Below, in pieces: positions 21,729 through 33,084 of a DNA stretch of 64,000 bases; the first letter of the stretch is position 1, and every line of letters begins with the position of its first letter. Origin of the DNA: Diabrotica undecimpunctata (Eukaryota; Arthropoda; Insecta; Coleoptera; Chrysomelidae); NCBI RefSeq assembly GCF_040954645.1, contig NC_092803.1, forward strand, positions 64,807,484 through 64,871,483, given 5' to 3'. The position numbers were made by a program, and so were the translations under genes. A model generated the notes under the pieces. That model had not been told where the DNA came from, did no database searches, and worked only from the letters and a program-made list of their open reading frames with translations.

Positions 21729-23403
21729 TATATAGAGTGATAAGTGTAATAAAAAATTTTATGCACGAAATGTGTTGTTAAGATGATTACACCATGAGAG
21801 CAGCTTAATCCAGCGAGAGCGCCTCTGGCCCAAGGAATGAATGTTGCTCATGGGCGTAATCTTCCTGTAAAGTCAAAACCAAACACGTAGTAAAAAAAGC
21901 AAAAAATCATCCTGGCAGGATAACGGATCATCCATTAACAAAAATTTAAATCCTAGCCAACTTAGGAAAATCATACGACAAATTCAAGGTCACAAAGCTA
22001 ACAATAAAATTACTCATTTGTACCTTTGCCAAACATTTCGAAGAGAAGTTCAGAAATAAAACTAATCACATTATTTTGTCTCGTCATGAAAAATATCCAC
22101 AAATAAATAATCTGATATCATTAGTATATAGTAGATCTCTTAATTCCCCTTTCACTATTCACGAGTTAATATCTGCCTTAACTAACAGGAGAAAGACCGC
22201 AGCTGGGCCTAATGTTATTTTTTATTATTTTTTAAAACATGTGTCCAACTATTATTGTCCCAGTAAACTTCTAACTTTAAAAAATCTAATTTGGATTTCA
22301 CACAAAAGTCCATCTCAATCGAGCAAGTCTATTGGTATAAATAATTAAGTAAAATCAGCCAACTATTTTTCCACAATCTTACAGGCTTATCTTCCTCACA
22401 TGCACTATATGTAAGCTAATAAAAAAATGATTAACGAATGTCATTTATAATATTTTGAACACAAGATTATTTTAAACGAACAATTAGGCTACCATAGACA
22501 ACGCTCCACAAGAGATAATCTTGTACTATTCCAAACCCATATCTTCAAGGCAATTAATAGCAAGCAAGATCTGATAGCAACTATCTTCGACATAGAAGGC
22601 GCATTTGATACCATCTCTAGAAACGCAATTCGTGACAAACTTGCTCAATGTAACCTCACGGTCTACATATACGCATTTATAAACAATTACCTAACATATA
22701 GAACACTCAAGGTTTCTGCCAATAAGTCTCTTTCTTCTCCATACATTTACCATAATATAGTATCTTAATTTTCAGTTTTAAGCACATCTTTTTCTATTCG
22801 TGCGATTAGAAATTTAAGTCAAAATATTATTTCACTAATTAAATGTGTATTATATTCGGATGACCTAATAATGTACTGTTATGGTAATTAAAACGCTACT
22901 ACTAGTAAAACTCTGCAATTAGCACTAAATAATGTACAAAAAAACGGGTGTGGTAGTCCAGTGGGACTGCCGGTGGAAGTTACACTTCTATACACGCATT
23001 CGCCGTTACAAATTTATTTGGGAGTCAATCTGCACCATCATTACATATGTAGTGCTATAGGTAAGACATAACAGAAAGAGAAACAGAATTAACAACAACT
23101 TACTAACAATTAATAAACAACATTTGACCTGTAATAGGAGTATAGTAAATGAAGGATTGAATCAATATTTTGATGAAAATGTATATTTTTATTTTCATAT
23201 ATGTATGAAAGGAGTTGAATGCAAAACTTTTTTTACACATACTCTGCAGTAAAATTCATTGTTTATTTTGTTATTAATATAATAATACAATACAAATTAA
23301 AATGCAATATTCATAAGTATTTAAATATGACAATAATATACGTAACTTTTCTAGTTACGCATATATGTTTAATTTACCATGTAATAATCTTAATAAAAAA
23401 GTC

Positions 23404-23475
23404 CTCCCCGTCTGGGAATCAAACCCCGGTCTCCCGCGTGGCAGTTGGGGATACTGACTGCTATACTACCGAGGA
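23404..23475 (-). tRNA. tRNA-Asp-like sequence with GCC anticodon, likely pseudogene
   Basis: The minus strand reads a 72-nt cloverleaf starting TCCTCGGTAGTATAGCAGTC and ending CGGGGAG. A and B boxes, D-arm, the variable loop GGAGAC and the T-loop (GGTTTGATTCC) follow metazoan tRNA-Asp closely. The anticodon position reads GCC (Gly) rather than GTC (Asp). The anticodon stem has two mismatches (CCCAA against GCGGG), and acceptor and T stems have one each. Six T residues follow the 3' end at once, which would stop RNA polymerase III. It sits inside a MITE-like element and so could be copied with it. Probably a tRNA pseudogene or the pol III head of a composite repeat. Confidence 0.7.
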
Positions 23476-23559
23476 CATGACACACATGTATTTCAAAATT
23501 GACAGTTCTGGGTCATACAAAACATATCACATAAATAATAATATTAATAAATATTTTAT

Positions 23560-23593
23560 TATATATATATATATATATATATAATATTATATG

Positions 23594-23638
<45 letters not shown>
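23560..23638. repeat. (TA)n microsatellite pair
   Basis: Two TA tracts separated by ATATTATATGTATG within the non-autonomous element. Confidence 0.95.
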
Positions 23639-25195
23639 TAATATAATACATATAATATTAAATTATATATACAAAAGGAACATTTTAATATTCGAGAGAG
23701 GCAGAGAGAGAAAATATATCTTCTGTCTCTCTCTTACTCATTATCTTACATATGCAATGATTTTACAGATTCACTCCCATACAAATTTCCAACGTGGAGC
23801 GCGCGTATAGAAGTATAACTTCAAAAAGTTGCTTCTCTAGGACTTACCCTTTTCCATTCCAAATACAAAGTTTTTAAATTTAGCAAAAGAATTATTTCTT
23901 TTAACCCTAAAATCACTGTTAAAAACTTTAAGTTGCCGGTTGTTGATAATTTCAAAATATTAGGGCTAAAATTTGATTCAAGATTAACCTGGAAACAACA
24001 CATTTAGGGAACTAAAGGAATTCGTCTAAAAAGGTTAAATATAATTAAAACACTCTCAAACACTCTCAGCTGAAAGTCTTTACTGTGAAGCTAATGAACC
24101 TCCTTTATGGTTAGAGCGAGAAAACCTTCTTCTCTTTTCTTTACATTACATCAACACAACAACCTCATAACAACTCTTCATGTAAATTATACATTATTTT
24201 TTTAGTCTTCTACAGCCGTTATTAAAAGATATAAATTTGTCTGAAACCAGAACATTAGCATCCTCCAATAATTCCTATTGGTCCAACATACTCCCACATC
24301 ATAATATTTCCCTGACCAAATTTAACAAGGAAGATACCAGTGTTATACATTAAGAAGTCTCTTTCTAAAACTTATAAAAAAAATATAACATAGTTCTTTA
24401 TACTGACGCTATCAACTTTACACAGACGTGAACTACTAGCTATCATATGTGCTTTCAAATATGCCCAACACTATTCGAATACACGCATAGCCATATGCAC
24501 TGATTTCCTGTACACTATATTCACCAATCATCCTCTCGTCCAAGATATTCATGACACATATCAGCTTCTTATAAACCAAAATACAACAGTCACTACGATA
24601 TAGGTGCCAGGATTATTGGTAATAAAAAAGCCGATTGCCTTGCCTACAAAGCCGCATCATCCATGGACACCATTCTTTATATACAAATCTGCAACAATCC
24701 AAAAGCAAGAATAAAGAAGCTTAACCTATCCACCTGGCAAATTTACTGGAATAAGATTACTTCAGCGCTGCATGAAATTAAACCCCAAATAAAAATAATT
24801 TACCTGTCCTTGTTTATCTAGGAAAAATATGGCAACCATACGAATATTGTCTGATACGTATAAGACATACCCGTATAACACATGGCTATCTGATGGAATC
24901 TCCATAACCAAAATGTCAGCACTATAATATTACTCTTCGAATGAGACATATACTTATCGAATGTCCTTTTATACACACAACCAAACTTTTATAGAATTAC
25001 CATGTATTTCAAACTAATATTTCTTTTTTCTATCGAAAAAACCTGCTATTTTTGCGAAGAATAAAGGGTTTTATTGAAAATACACGAACCAATAAAACAA
25101 TCAGATAACACAACCCGGTACGGTACAGATTATTTGTTTTAGTTGTAAATTGAACGAAAATAAATAAACTAACTTTCGCTTTCAAAAACGAAAAT

Positions 25196-26170
25196 ATGCC
25201 TTATGTTTGGTCAACGGATGTGCAAAGGGGAAAGATTATTTGTCTTGTAGAGCAAGGAATGTCTCAAAGGGACGTAGCTGCAGTGGTAAGCGTAACACAG
25301 GTCATTGTGTTAAAAACCTATACTAGGTATCATAAGTTAGGAACGCTTAGAAATAGACAAAGATAAAGTCGCCAAAAAGTAACAACGGCTTGCCACAATC
25401 ATTGTATTGTCCAAGTAGCTAGAAGAAATCCAACACTTTATAACCCGTGGCTCCAAAAGCAGCTTTTGGAAGTACAGGTATAAGTGTTTCAGTTAAAACG
25501 ATAAGAAGAAGACTTCGTGCGCAAGAACTATACAGCAGTAGACAGTTACGAGTTCCCGAGTTAACCAGGCAGGACAAGATTGCTCGCCTAAATTGGTGTC
25601 TTTAATACCAAAAGTAGAATATTGGAAATTGGTAAAATGTGCTATTTTCAGACGAAACCAGGACTTGTGTAATATCATATAACCGATGAATTCGTGTACT
25701 TGTAGGGCAAGGAAGACAAGCAAGAACGGGAACATCTAGATCTGTTCACAGACATAAAGAAGGAAGTGTTAAGTTCTGGGGAAGTAATATGGTCGTTGAA
25801 AAAACTCCCTAAATTTCTATTCAAATAACTTTAATAGCTCGCAGGTATGTTAATTTAGTTTTAAAACCTGTAGGTAGACTCTAAAAAAGTACAGTAAAAA
25901 AACGTAATTTTCATGCATGATAATGCACCTCCACATACCAACATAGTCACTACAGACTTTCTTGAAGCAGAAAATATCACTATTCTGTAGTGGCCTGCTT
26001 GCTCACCCGACCATAACTCTATAGAGTATTTGTGGGATATGCTTAAAAAGAATTAGACCTCACCGGCGAAATTCACAAAACACAGTACGGCTAGTACAAG
26101 CTGCTCTAAGAATAAAATCTTGACAATTTGCTTAGGAGCATTCCCTTGCGTCTTGGAGCTTTGCATAAGC
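25196..26170 (+). pseudogene. Tc1-like transposase, second family, decayed
   Basis: It begins MPYVWSTDVQRGKIICLVEQ at 25196 with GMSQRDVAAVV, a Tc1-type HTH. Later blocks are degenerate: ISVSVKTIRRRLRAQELY-like sequence near 25480, a LLNWCL-type linker, VLFSDETRTCV-like sequence near 25650 in another frame, FMHDNAPPHTNIVTTDF near 25912 (second Asp) and SPDHNSIEYLWDMLKK near 26005 (the catalytic Glu region is retained). The N-terminal stops at 25364 and beyond make it inactive. Possible subterminal inverted matches (ATTATTTGTTTTA near 25130 and its inverse near 26262) suggest element ends, but these are weak. It is a different subfamily from 20.1 kb. Confidence 0.75.
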
Positions 26171-27261
26171 CCTATTGTTAGTACTAACTACTAAAAAAAC
26201 ATAAATAAATTAAAACAATTTAAACATTATTTCTTGTACATTGGAATTTTGTATGCTATTGATTTTAAAACAAATAATTTGAATTTAATTGTTTAAGACT
26301 TTATGGGTTTCTTTAATTTTTATGTATTGGTGATTAAATTACTTTCAAATAAATATTTTGACTTTGTAGGTTGGCTTTTTTTTAAATTCAATTAAAATAT
26401 TAGGAAATAACAGATTCGCCAACAGCTTAGTATCAGTTTTATCTTCAAAGATGTCCTAAACAGCACAAAACAAATCAACATGATGATCAAATTGCTCAAA
26501 AAAGTCAACTGCTAAACACATAATAAATAATGATAAATGTTCTTATTTGTTTATTTTAAAATTTTGACCATATTATTTGTAATTTATATTAATATGATGT
26601 ATACCGTGTAAACTGTCAACTGTAACTCGTGCTAATGACCATAGATGTCACATGCACGTTAATTTAAATAAATAAATAATTTATTTAGTATAATTCTAAC
26701 GTAATTTACATTTGCACTCATACACATGTTTCTTCATTAGAGAAAATATACAGAAATATAGTAATTTACTCGTATATACATAAGATCAATGAAAATATTG
26801 CAGTAACCTTAGTAAGCATATCGGCAGACTTCGATTTCGTGTGGTCCCGGGAAATTTATACGTTTACGGGGGTATATTTCGAGCATCTAATGAAGTCCCT
26901 TCCGCAAAAATCACTTTTTTGGGAATTCTTGTAAATAATTTAGTATTAGATGAGGTAATTTTCAATTATTTACAATGTGAACGAAACACGATATGGAAAT
27001 TAGGAAAAATTAGTATAATATATATTATATTATATATTCTGGAGGTATCTATTATGTATTATGTGTTAATATATAGTAACACATATAACACATATAAGTT
27101 TTGAGAAAAAGTTGATCTTGAAATTTCCACTCTATTTTGATGATTTGACAATAACAAACAAATTATGATTGATATTGATTTATAATAATTAATAATAAAT
27201 GTTACATTTTAATAAATATGTATTTTCTTTAAAGGACGATAAGAGAAATTACTATTTAAAT
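26171..27261. other. No gene recognised
   Basis: AT-rich spacer. The open stretch 26841-26955 (VPGNLYVYGGIFRASNEV and ITFLGILVNNL, followed by GAG|GTAATT) could be an exon but matches no family I recognise. Nothing else supported. Confidence 0.4.
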
Positions 27262-27610
27262 GGGAATAAACCCCAATTATAGGTTAAAGTAAATTTATTG
27301 ACTTTTCAATTTTCACTTCGGAAATCATTCTCAAAATAGAAACATTAGAAAATTTTACTTTTTGTTACTTGGTGAAAAATTCTTCTAATAATTTAATTTT
27401 ATCTGACTCATTTATATTGACAATTCAGACATACATTATACATTTAAAAGTAGATGACTTTAAAACGATATTGCCAATCGATTAAGATACTTTAGTCGAT
27501 TACATGAAATCAACTTTAACTTGAGAATATCCGTCAGAAAAAATCATAGCATGTAATTCGTCTTTAAAAAGATAAACACATGCCATATTGACAGTAAAAT
27601 TGTCTTAACT
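27262..27610 (+). mobile_element. PLE terminal module, single copy
   Basis: The sequence from GGGAATAAACCCCAATTATA through CACTTCGGAAATCATTCTC, TTTTTGTTACTTGGTGAAAA, GATATTGCCAAT and CATGTAATTCGTCTTTAAAA to ACAGTAAAATT matches the left arm of the Penelope-like composite at 45.1-48.1 kb in the same orientation. It lacks the block GCTGAGTTGCGTTCC found there. It is a solo terminal fragment with no coding part. Confidence 0.75.
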
Positions 27611-27986
27611 TTACTAACTTTATTAACTTTACGTTATTTAAAAGTTACATATTTACGACCAGAACTGGAAGTTGCTATATTAGTACAATATCTGAAAAAC
27701 GTCCTGGAGGTTTAAGGACAAGTATGTTGCTTTGATTATATTATAACTGTTAAGATTATATACTATGTCTTCGATCATATTTTTGGAAAGAAAATGTTCT
27801 TGTGATATTTCTAAAGTTTCATCTAATTTTTCAAAAGTTTTTGAAAGGCTAGAGCAATTTCAACAAAATGAGAAGAGTGCTATGTACAAGGGATTTAAAA
27901 TTGGAACTAACAGTTGGGTTGGCGAGGTGCTATGTTTTTTCGAGTTTATTTTATGCAATGGATTTTTGGACCTTGAATGTGACATC

Positions 27987-28359
27987 AATGAAAAAACTGG
28001 AATCATTTGAGCTGTGGGTATATAGAATATCGTAGACAGAACACATCACAAACAAAGAGGTTCTTAGAAGTATGAATAAAGAAATAGAAGTTTTAAATAT
28101 AATTAAAACAAAAAAATTTGAATATATCTGACATATTACACGTGGAGAGAAATACACCTTGCTCCAACTGATTATGCAAGGAAAGATCCAAGGATCTTTC
28201 CCTGAGGCTCCAAGGAGGATAGGGGAGCGTAGAATGTCATGGCTGCGCAACATGAGAGAGTGGTATGGATATACATCAAATGAACTTTTCAGAGCAGCCA
28301 TCTCAAAAGTCCGAATAGCTACGACGATTGCCGACCTCCGCCGCGAAGATGGCAATTGA
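27987..28359 (+). pseudogene. RTE-like element C-terminal fragment
   Basis: From 27987 one frame gives MKKLESFELWVYRIS-stop-TEHITNKEVLRSMNKEIEV, then NIIKTKKFEYI-stop-HITRGEKYT, LLQLIMQGKIQGSF, ERRMSWLRNMREWYG and FRAAISKVRIATTIADLRR, ending at TGA 28357-28359. This is the C-terminal domain that follows the RT thumb in the RTE-like family; the same region is present at 53.4-53.7 kb. The copy ends in (GAA)n right after the stop, the usual tail of these elements. It is strongly 5'-truncated and has two internal stops. Confidence 0.8.
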
Positions 28360-28668
28360 AGAAGAAGATCAGTCATAGTTTAAAGATCTAAGAAAAAAAT
28401 GAGACGAGTCTCCTCAATAGTATGACTTATATATTGCCAGTTTAGTGCGGTATGCTTATCTAACAGCTACTGAGGACATGATAAAAAAGTTGGCTTTTAA
28501 AATATTTATGCATGGATTTCGTGATAATAAAATACAAATAATACTGCAATGAATTCACACTGTGCCGTAAGATTCTGGCCACTGTCTTATCCACCGCCAC
28601 CGCTCTCGAATATAAATCAGCTACGCAGGCCTCTGGCAGTAACACCATAAAAACAGGAATGGAATTAG

Positions 28669-30877
28669 GACAATGCAACTTTTACCAAATTCAATAAACT
28701 TAAATCAAAATTAAACAATCTTATCAAAATTAAACCTAATTCATCAAATAGTAACAGTAACACCAACAGTAAATTCTCTAATTTTTCTTTTCACCCTAGA
28801 TTAAAAAATCTCTCTTCAGTTACCTTTGACAATAATGAACTTCATCTTCTAAATCTAGGTCTCAAATACTCCATCCCTCGTAAGGTTTCAGAAAAAGACC
28901 TTCAGAGTCTCTCCATTGAGCTAAATGTTATTATCCAAAACCTCTCAGTCCCGTTAAATCAAAAAGCTTCAATCAGAAACTCTTGCTTCAATACTATCAA
29001 CAAATTTAAAAACAAAAATTATTCTTCTAATTCTTCAACAGTACTTAATACCAACACACCCTCATCTTTTAACTTTTCTTCCAACGTACAAAATTTTCAT
29101 TCAACACCCAATTTTCATAAGATGTCTCAAAACAAACGCAATGAACACCTCAAGACCCTCCAATCCATCAAGAAGAAAATCAAATCCAATAACTTAATCA
29201 TCAGCAAAGCTGACAAAGGTAACTGTCTAGTGATTTTAGATCAAACATCATATAATAATAAAGTTTCAACTTTCCTTAATAATAACAACTTCACTTTACT
29301 TGCAACAGACCCCTCTAAAAAGTTCATAAAAAAATTAAAAGATAACATTAAACATTTTACAGACTTTTTCTCTGAACATTTTGCACCATATTATAAAATC
29401 CCAAGTAACCCTTTGACACCCAAACTCTATGGTTTACCTAAGATACACAAGGAGGGCATTCCCATTCGTCCAGTTGTTAGTTTCATAAACACTCCAGTTT
29501 CCATCCTGTCAAAATTTATATTGAATCTAATTAACAACATGACGAACTTCACCCCTCGATTCCCCCTCGAAATACTAGTCATCTAGTCAATAATTGACAA
29601 CACATTAATCTTCACCCCAACATCACTATGCTTTCATTTGACGTTAGCAATCTATTCACCTCTGTCCCCAAACTAGAAACAATTAATCTGGTTCACTCTC
29701 TTCTAAGAGCCAACTCCATTACCTCATCTACCAGTAACTACATTATCCAACTATTACAACTTTGTTTAGATCAAGATTTCTTTGTTTTTAACAATATTAT
29801 AGACAACCTGATGGTTTAGCCATGGGCAGCTGTCTCTCCCCTCTATTAGCTGATGTATTTATGGATCATTTAGAATCCACACAGATCATGAAAAACCCTG
29901 AAATACTACACTGGTTTCGCTATGTTGATGACTGTTTAGTCTTCATTTCAGGTAATTCCAATTCAGCTGAACTTTTACTTTCCAAAATTAACCAAATTCA
30001 CCCCAATATCAAGTTCACCATGGAACTAGAATCTTCCATGTCAATTAATTTTCTGGATCTCACCATTACCAGATTAAATGACCACTTCGACTTCAGTATC
30101 TTTAGGAAACCCACACAGACTGACCACGTAATTCCATTTTCATCTAACCATCCCATGTCACATAAATACGCAGCTTTTCATAGTTACATCCATCACCTAG
30201 AAAGCATTCCACTGTCAGATTTATACTTCAAAAAAGAACTAAATATACTCAGACAAATAGCAGTCAACAACGGATATGATCACAACATCATCAACAAACT
30301 CATCCACAAAAAACGCCTTAAGACCCTGCAGGACACTGCGTTCCCCAGAGACCTTACCACCAAGCCCAACTATGTTTCACTCCCATTCTATCATGAAAGT
30401 CTTTCTGGAGATATTCGAAATCTCATCCAACGTTCGGTTGAAAACATCCATGTTTCTTTCAAACTATCCAACAATTTGGGACAACAAATTTCTAATTCCA
30501 AAGATTCTATCAATTATATGAATCGGAGTGGAGTATATAGACTTAAATGTTTAGATTGCAATGCCACCTACATAGGTAGAACATAAAGATCTCTTTCTTC
30601 ACGCTCTCTAGAGCACATAAAAAGAGAAAATACTTCCACTTTCTCTCAACATCTCAAAGAACACAACCACACCCTCAATATCCCAGAAGACGTTTCACTT
30701 ATCCACAATATCTCCCAAAAAAATTTCCTCAAATTAGATTTATACGAAGACCTTAAAATTCTTAAAGAAAAACAAAAAAGCCCAAATTGCGTTAATCGTC
30801 ATGTTTCGTTCAATCGAGATTTCACTCCATCGCCAACTATTCTCTTAACCCACATCCTCAATTTACTTCTACAATAA
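28669..30877 (+). pseudogene. Penelope-like element polyprotein, copy 1
   Basis: Penelope-like elements encode an RT related to telomerase plus, in this branch, a C-terminal GIY-YIG endonuclease. Here the frame is open from 28669 without an early ATG: an Asn/Ser-rich leader, LLNLGLKYSIPRKVSEKDLQ, then IISKADKGNCLVILDQ, LYGLPKIHKEGIPIRPVVSF, LSFDVSNLFTSVP, QPDGLAMGSCLSPLLADVF, WFRYVDDCLVF (catalytic Asp pair at about 29921-29935), INFLDLTITRL and the GIY-YIG half GVYRLKCLDCNATYIGRT. Lesions: a stop/frameshift near 29584, a 4-base deletion near 29795 relative to copy 2, and a TAA at 30584-30586 inside GIY-YIG, after which the frame runs on to 30875 (RSLSSRSLEHIKRE, LKEHNHTLNI, CVNRHVSFN). Nearly full length. 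Confidence 0.92.
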
Positions 30878-31056
30878 AAATCTATATTCATTATTAGTTC
30901 ACCTAATACTCATCTTCCTTAGTTCACTCCAAAAACCTTTCTTACAATACATCTTACTCTCCATCTTTCCCACTCCTTTCTTTTCAACCTAAACTTCATG
31001 TCTTAACCACTATACCCAATATTCTCCATGCTTTTTTTTCGTCACTTCCAAATTCC

Positions 31057-31590
31057 ACTTATAACTCAATTATTATATAAGGCCCTGTATGTCAAAAACA
31101 ACATTTGGTACCTGGTGAATGTAAAATTTCTTGAGTTACAAGTTCATGAATATAAATATTTGATTGAGTATTAACGGACTAAGTGATGTAGTTATATTTT
31201 TTGTGTTAACAAATATATGAAATGGACAAAATTTGATGGTTGGAAGTGGTTTTGTAATATATTGGTCGTAAAGTACTCAACTTATAACTTAAGAAAAGGC
31301 CCTATCTGTTATAAAGCAACACTAGGTACATGGAAAATAAAAGATTAAGTTATAAGTTGGTAAGTTAAATGAACTATTGGTCTATATTGACCATAATAGT
31401 AAAATGAAATTGTTGTAGGTGGCTCTGTTAAATTTAAGTAAAGAGAATTAAGGTGTTTTTGAGAAAATTGTGATAAACGGAAAGACTACAGAAGGCTGAG
31501 GTCAGAGAACCGAAGCCAAACCCTGAGGGAGTTGTGTACGAGAGTAAAATAAGAATTTGATGATCTGGGGGGGGGGGGGATGACAGATCT
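31057..31590. other. Spacer between tail-to-tail PLE copies
   Basis: 534 bp between the inverted PLE arms, no reading frame of note. Two related blocks start AAGGCCCTRT and end GGTAC(C/A)TGG (about 31080-31113 and 31296-31332). G13 lies at 31567-31579 near the right arm. It is probably PLE untranslated sequence or the DNA between two insertions. Confidence 0.5.
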
Positions 31591-33084
31591 GAATTTGGAA
31601 GTGACGAAAAAGAAGCATGGAGAATATTGGGTATAGTGGTTAAGACATGAAGTTTAGGTTGAAAAGAAAGGAGTGGGAAAGATGGAGAGTAAGATGTATT
31701 GTAAGAAAGGTTTTTGGAGTGAACTAAGGAAGATGAGTATTAGGTGAACTAATAATGAATATAGATTTTTATTGTAGAAGTAAATTGAGGATGTGTGTTA
31801 AGAGAATAGTTGGCGATGGAGAGGGAGAAAATCTCGATTGAATGAAACATGACGATTAACGCAATTTGGGCTTTTTTGTTTTTCTTTAAGAATTTCAAGG
31901 TCTTCGTATAAATCTAATTTGAGGAAATTTTTTTGGGAGATATTGTGAATAAGTGAAACGTCTTCTGGGATATTGAAGGTGTGGTTGTGTTCTTTGAGAT
32001 GTTGAGAGAAAGTGGAAGTATTTTCTCTTTTTATGTGCTCTAGAGAGCGTGAAGAAAGAGATCTTCATGTTCTACTTATGTAGGTGGTATTTCAATCTGA
32101 ACATTTAAGTCTATATACTCCACTCCGATTCATATAATTGATAGGATCTTTGGAATTAGAAATTTATTGTCCCAAATTGTTGGATACTTTGAAAGAAACA
32201 TGGATGTTTTCAACCGAACGTTGGATGAGATTTCGAATATCTCCAGAAAGACTTTCATGATAGAATGGGAGTCAAACATAATTGGGCTTGGTGGTAAGGT
32301 CTCTGGGGAACGCAGTGTCCTGCAGGGTCTTAAGGCGTTTTTTGTGGATGAGTTTGTTGATGATGTTGTGATCATATTCGTTGTTGACTGCTATTTGTCT
32401 GAGTATATTTAGTTCTTTTTTGTAGTATAAATCTGACAGTGGAATGCTTTCTAGGTGATGGATGTAACTATGAAAAGCTGCGTATTTATGTGACATGGGA
32501 TGGTTAGATCACAATGGAAATACGTGGTCAGTCTGTGTGGGTTTCCCAAAGATACTGAAGTCGAAGTGGTCATTTAATCTGGTAATGGTGAGATCCAGAA
32601 AATTAATTGACATGGAAGATTCTAGTTCCATGGTGAACTTGATATTGGGGTGAATTTGGTTGATTTTGGAAAGTAAAAGTTCAGCTGAATTGGAATTACC
32701 TGAAATGAAGACTAAACAGTCATCAACATAGCGAAACCAGTGTAGTATTTTAGGGTTTTTCATGATCTGTGTGGATTCTAAATGATCCATAAATACATCA
32801 GCTAATAGAGGGGAGAGACAGCTGCGCATGGCTAAACCATCAGGTTGTCTATAATATTTGTTGTTAAAAACAAAGAAATCTTGATCTAAACAAAGTTGTA
32901 ATAGTTGGATAATGTAGTTACTGGTAGATGAGGTAATGGAGTTGGCTCTTAGAAGAGAGTGAACCAGATTAATTGTTTCTAGTTTGAGGACAGAGGTGAA
33001 TAGATTGCTAACGTCAAATGAAAGCATAGTGATGTTGGGGTGAAGATTAATGTGTTGTCAATTATTGACTAGATGACTAGTATT
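31591..33084 (-). pseudogene. Penelope-like element polyprotein, copy 2 (inverted, 5'-truncated)
   Basis: The minus strand repeats 29571-31056 of copy 1 over about 1.49 kb. The RT palm is in one frame at 33027-32509: LSFDVSNLFTSVL, FFVFNNKYYRQPDGLAMRSC, WFRYVDDCLVF, INFLDLTITRL. After a frameshift, the SHKYAAFHSYIHHLE region (32496-32272), a linker and the GIY-YIG half follow. It keeps the four bases lost in copy 1. In its GIY-YIG domain the codon after TYISRT is TGA (32067-32065), where copy 1 has TAA. Truncation at 33084 removes the N-terminal 300 residues or so. Confidence 0.92.

Larger units (their letters stand above)
22937..23827. mobile_element. Non-autonomous TIR element inserted in a retrotransposon
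   Basis: The insertion occupies 22943-23821 and is flanked by CAAAAA (22937-22942 and 23822-23827). The sequence near the left end (AAGTTACACTTCTATACACGC then ACAAATTTATTTGGGAGT, ATCATTACATATGTA) is inverted near the right end (TACATATGCAATGAT, CTCCCATACAAATTT, then GCGCGTATAGAAGTATAACTT), giving an imperfect TIR of about 100 bp. The left side has about 35 extra bases outside the repeat. The element has no transposase; it contains a tRNA-like sequence on the minus strand and a (TA)n tract. Confidence 0.75.
21870..24970 (+). pseudogene. Second non-LTR element with RNase H, split by an insertion
   Basis: Left half: an RT entry region (FTIHELISALTNRRKTAAGP at about 22160), a palm motif A region (AIFDIEGAFDT-like, about 22585), NYLTYRTLKVSANKSL and LIKCVLYSDDLIMYC near 22840 (YSDD, a plausible YxDD catalytic motif). 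Right half from 23828: SLGLTLFHSKYKVF, LPVVDNFKILGLKFDSRLTW, KRLNIIKTLS, then RNase H blocks ELLAIICAFKYAQHYS and ICTDFLYTIF (about 24430-24520), and degenerate sequence to about 24970. Deleting 22943-23827 joins ...NNVQK to VASLGL in frame, which shows the middle segment is an insertion. Many stops. It is related in design to the copy at 14.8-16.9 kb. Confidence 0.8.

Noticed and set aside
22943..22985. tRNA A-box-like sequence (TGGTAGTCCAGTGG) at the left edge of the non-autonomous element, considered as a SINE head
   Set aside because: No B box at the right distance; the element is better explained by its inverted ends.
26841..26955. Possible exon ending GATGAG|GTAATT
   Set aside because: No homology recognised, the donor is weak and no acceptor or neighbouring exon is visible.
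28410..28450. Second hammerhead-like sequence (TTGAGGAGAC...GTCTC on the minus strand) next to PLE copy 1
   Set aside because: The first core base is T, not C, and the GAAA core is ATTT, so the catalytic core is not present.
32167..32412. 81-codon plus-strand open frame
   Set aside because: Antisense of PLE copy 2; the minus strand carries the matching RT and linker.
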